A stretch of DNA of 64,000 bases from Limnanthes douglasii subsp. nivea (Eukaryota > Streptophyta > Magnoliopsida > Brassicales > Limnanthaceae): positions 339,638,654-339,702,653 of the forward strand of contig JAUPFV010000002.1 of NCBI GenBank assembly GCA_036936605.1. Direction: 5' to 3'. Made by a program: the position numbers and the translations under genes. The stretch's first letter is position 1, and the number at the start of each line of letters is the position of its first letter. Of the stretch, positions 60,700 to 64,000 are shown one piece after another. A model generated the notes under the pieces. It saw only the letters and a program-made list of their open reading frames with translations, was not told the DNA's origin and did no database searches.

Positions 60700-63600
60700 A
60701 TCAATATTTATATATACGATACCGCAAATATAAATCGGATCATATTCTAAAATTCTCACTGAAACTACCATCATTTAAATCTACTATACCCAATCTAATT
60801 GTGTGCTCTTGGAAAACCTTATACAATACCACCTTTGTAAGTGGATTTTCTATCACGAAATTATGCCGATATGCTCTATATTTATCTGATCCGTAATAAC
60901 TCTCTTTTAACTAATATTAACTTTAAGTCTATGTGTTTGGACTTAGACGAGCGTATATTACTATTAGAGTATTGCCCTGCAAAATTATTATTGTAGTACA
61001 ACCTCATGGGACCTTCTATCATTTTTAGTATATGAAAACTAGTGACAAAATTCTGTGGCCACAATGATTACTTCGATGCTTCAACAAGCGTAACTAATTC
61101 TGCCGCCATATTGAACGATGCAATAAGTGTTTGTTTTAAACTTTTCCAGGATATTACATCTCTATCTAATAATAATATGGTGCCCAAATTACTTTTCAGT
61201 GTGTGCATGCATCCACAAAAAACTGAGTCGGAATACTTAATGATCTCCAGCCTTTGGGACTTCCATATGTCAACATGTACTCTTTCGTTCTATGTCTGGG
61301 TTTCTTCCATTATTTCATCGACATATAATATCAAAAATATAAAATTACTCTCACTAAACTTGTGATACATACAATCGTCAACCGAATTCACCTCAACATC
61401 AAAAGATACTGTCACGTCAAGGAATTTATGGGACCACTAGTAGATTTCTTAAGCATGCACACCAGATTCTTTGAGTTACCTATTTTAAAGTACTCTGATT
61501 GTACCATATAGATTTTTTCCTCAACATTATCATTGAGAAACACGGTCTTTGCATCCATTTGGTGAAGCTTAAGTTCAAAGTTTGCAACTAATGGCATAAT
61601 TGTTCTAAATGAATCTTCCGTTGATACTATAGAGAAGGTTTCCTTAAAATCAATCTCTTCAGGTTGGGTATAACCTTTCACCACAAGGTGTGCTTTGTGT
61701 CTTTCTACATTACCCAGGGAATGGCATTTGGTTTTTTAAATCCACTTAAAACCAATTTCTTTTTTTTCATTCAGCTAATGGGACAAGTTCCCATAGTGAA
61801 TTGTCTTGCATTAATTTATATTTTTTCTTTATTTCGTCAAGTCACATCCAAAAGTTGGAGCTTTCCAAGGCTTATTTTTAAGATGAGGGATCATCTACAG
61901 TTTCATTACATAACTTATTATGTTCATGATGAATATCATATTTATTTTCTCTCGTGGACCTTTTTAAAAGCATCATTACTTCGTGTTTCACTTATTGACG
62001 AGGTAGAGTTTGATCCTCGTGAACAATGTCATTTTGATATTCTTGTGGAAGATTAACTTGAGTTTCATATTGCTCTAAATATACCGTACATGTATCCTGG
62101 TTAAAACCCTCAAGTGGAAGATCAATTTTATTCTGAGTATGATCTTGGTTTAACGGGAGAAAAATTATTGGCATTAAAGTCCCATATTTTGATACATGAG
62201 TATCTCCATTAAAAAGTTCATGAATCTCGATAGATTCTACTTCAAAATGAACCTATGTTCCAGATTCTCCCCCCGACCCAACATTCTCAAAAAAAATTGT
62301 CATTCCATTTTCATAATATACTACGAGTAAGAAGTTCCTAAAACTTAGAACCTTAGAATATTTGAAATAACCAATGAAGAAGCAACTAACTGTTTTTGGA
62401 CCAAGTTTCTTCCTTAGGTTTGTAAGACCTTTCCTCAGCTAGACAACCATATATATATGGAGATTCTTTAAATTGGACCTACACCCATTCCAAATATTAT
62501 ATGGTGTTCTAACGGTTCCCTTAGTAGGTACTCTATTGAGTGGATGGTTTCCCCTGTGAGAAATAATGATAGAGTTTAGTTACTTATCATACTTCTAACC
62601 ATATTCGTTAGTGTATGGGGGTGAAGCCGATATTATATATAGATGAACTATGGCACACTATTTTAGGTATTTTGAAAATAAACATTGTTCACCTGATCCA
62701 TCATATCTACCATAATATTCACCATCATGGTGAGATCTAACTCTCTCAATTTTTTTACCAAGTTATTTTCCAAATTTGGTCATAAAAGATTTGAACTTGT
62801 CCAAGGCCTTAAACTTTTCAAGAAGGATGTAGGGATATCTCAAACGAGATAAGTAATCTATAAATAATATGAAGTATCGTTACCCGAAGGGACCCAATAA
62901 ACCTGCATTATTCATCCTAACTTTAGATATATGATGTAACCTCATGTGCCACGTTTTAGATTTATTCACTACAAATTGTGCACTAATTACAAATTTGTGA
63001 TTATTAACAATATTCAATGAATGCAAGTTACGTTCAATTACCAAACTACCATAACCAATAATCATATTATAATAAGAGAGAGTTAAACCATTGTTCCCTA
63101 AAATATAAAAATAACCATACATGTCTACAACTGGGAAATAAATCAAGTTCTCTGAAATGTTGGAACATACATAACATTGTCCAAATAATATCTGTTATGT
63201 GGTAACTTTTAATTTAAATTACAAATTTCCAAAATATTACATAGCTTCCATCAACCGTGAAGATAAACCTTTCATCCTCAAATAGCATCTCACTCCTTAG
63301 TGGACTTATACAAAGAAAATACAACACGAGTTGTTGGAGCCGAATTAACCCACCATGCATTTTTTACCTCATAAATAAAATTAACTTCCAAAACAACCAA
63401 AAACATGATATTTCCATTACTTTACAAGTATATGCGACTTTTCACATAGTGTTTCTTGAGATGTATCTTCTAATTGCAGAAAAAACATCAACCAACTGTC
63501 AATTTGTGAAGCTATTTTATTCTTAGCCAAATCAAGGCTTGGTCATTTTCCATCATATTTTTATTTTAGCCTCATCCTCTTATTGGACACTACAATGTTA

Positions 63601-64000
63601 CTCCTTTTTAAGAACTTCTTCCTCTTGTGTATCGTATCCAATCAATTCATTGGTTGCCCATTTTTTATGCATGTAATTGTAAATGGGCGGGAAATGCTTA
63701 AACTTTTCCGAGAGAGATTGAAAAAAGAATCCCACCACTCATTATTTAGGTAATTATACATAGACTGCATTTAAGTTTTGTGAAATCATAGACATGCCCC
63801 GAATTTCCTCTCGAATAGCATCTTTGCCATTGTCATTCTTTGCAAATGCTTTTTTAACTTTTTTAAGAAAACCCAAAGCATTGGTAGCATATTTTGAGAT
63901 AACTTGAAAAATAATGGCCAAGAAAAATCGTTTAGAACGCTCCAATTATTCATATTCTATGGTTTCCTCAAGTAATTTCTTGAGTAAGAGTACGTGGTTT
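60700..64000 (-). pseudogene. minus-strand copia relic, segment B (gag to RNase H)
   Basis: Minus strand from the window edge: gag (ERSKRFFLAIIFQVISK, AFAKNDNGKD, IREEIRGMS), then the protease/GAG-pre-integrase area (MIYFPVVDMYGYFYILGNN, GYGSLVIERNL, TWHMRLHHISK at about 62960). The integrase area is internally deleted: YFILFIDYLSRLRYPY, LGKKIERVRSHHDGEYYGRY at 62850-62680, and CFFIGY near 62380. RT gives SLWELVPLAE, EIDFKETFSIVS, LKLHQMDAKTVFLND, and the RNase H tail ends VFQEHTIRLGIVDLN near 60755. Stops and frameshifts run throughout. Gag reaches the window end, so the LTR lies outside. Confidence 0.85.

Noticed and set aside
1..64000. CRISPR arrays, bacterial operons, phage or toxin systems
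   Set aside because: Repeats are minisatellites or LTRs without unique spacers, and all coding relics are plant nuclear or retroelement types.

Overview
The window is plant nuclear DNA, most probably from a eudicot. It is AT-rich, with TATA-box promoters, GT/AG introns, two germin-like genes, a ZIP metal-transporter fragment and a dense nest of plant retroelements (Ty1/copia, Ty3/gypsy including a Tat-type antisense frame, L1-type LINEs, Stowaway and hAT MITEs). It contains one gene that looks intact, a germin-like protein at 56346-57230. Almost everything else is decayed mobile DNA, gene fragments or AT-rich spacer. I found no rRNA, tRNA or CRISPR and nothing bacterial.

Layout. 1-4.7 kb: 3' part of a Ty3/gypsy element with the integrase tail on +, a broken antisense gene on -, and an LTR. 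4.9-5.7 kb: leader, primer-binding site and LTR of a minus-strand copia. 6.4-8.2 and 9.8-13.4 kb: two decayed minus-strand LINEs. 15.4-19.9 kb: two copies of a 1.7 kb repeat (R1, R2) around a truncated, frameshifted ZIP gene. 20-26 kb: a third LINE, on +. 26.5-35.8 kb: germin segment A, whose gene is interrupted by a 4.6 kb copia and followed by a minus-strand copia relic. 36-50 kb: LTR pieces, an imperfectly readable multi-exon relic, tandem repeats, and a gypsy gag relic between two old LTRs. 50.1-50.8 kb: a third copy of the 1.7 kb repeat (R3). 50.9-55.9 kb: a young copia with both LTRs. 56-64 kb: germin segment B with the intact gene, two MITEs, a minisatellite and the same minus-strand copia relic.

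The main biological story is a segmental duplication. Segments A and B share germin promoter, gene, downstream spacer and copia relic in the same order, and an R-type repeat lies upstream of both. Comparing them dates the insertions. The copia relic predates the duplication. The copia inside germin A, the copia upstream of germin B, the Stowaway MITE and the hAT MITE came later. For both MITEs the other segment shows the empty target site. Germin A is dead (5-bp deletion, transposon, stop codon); germin B keeps every expected residue.

All identifications are by reading the sequence; no database search was run. Boundaries of decayed elements are approximate unless a target-site duplication is stated.
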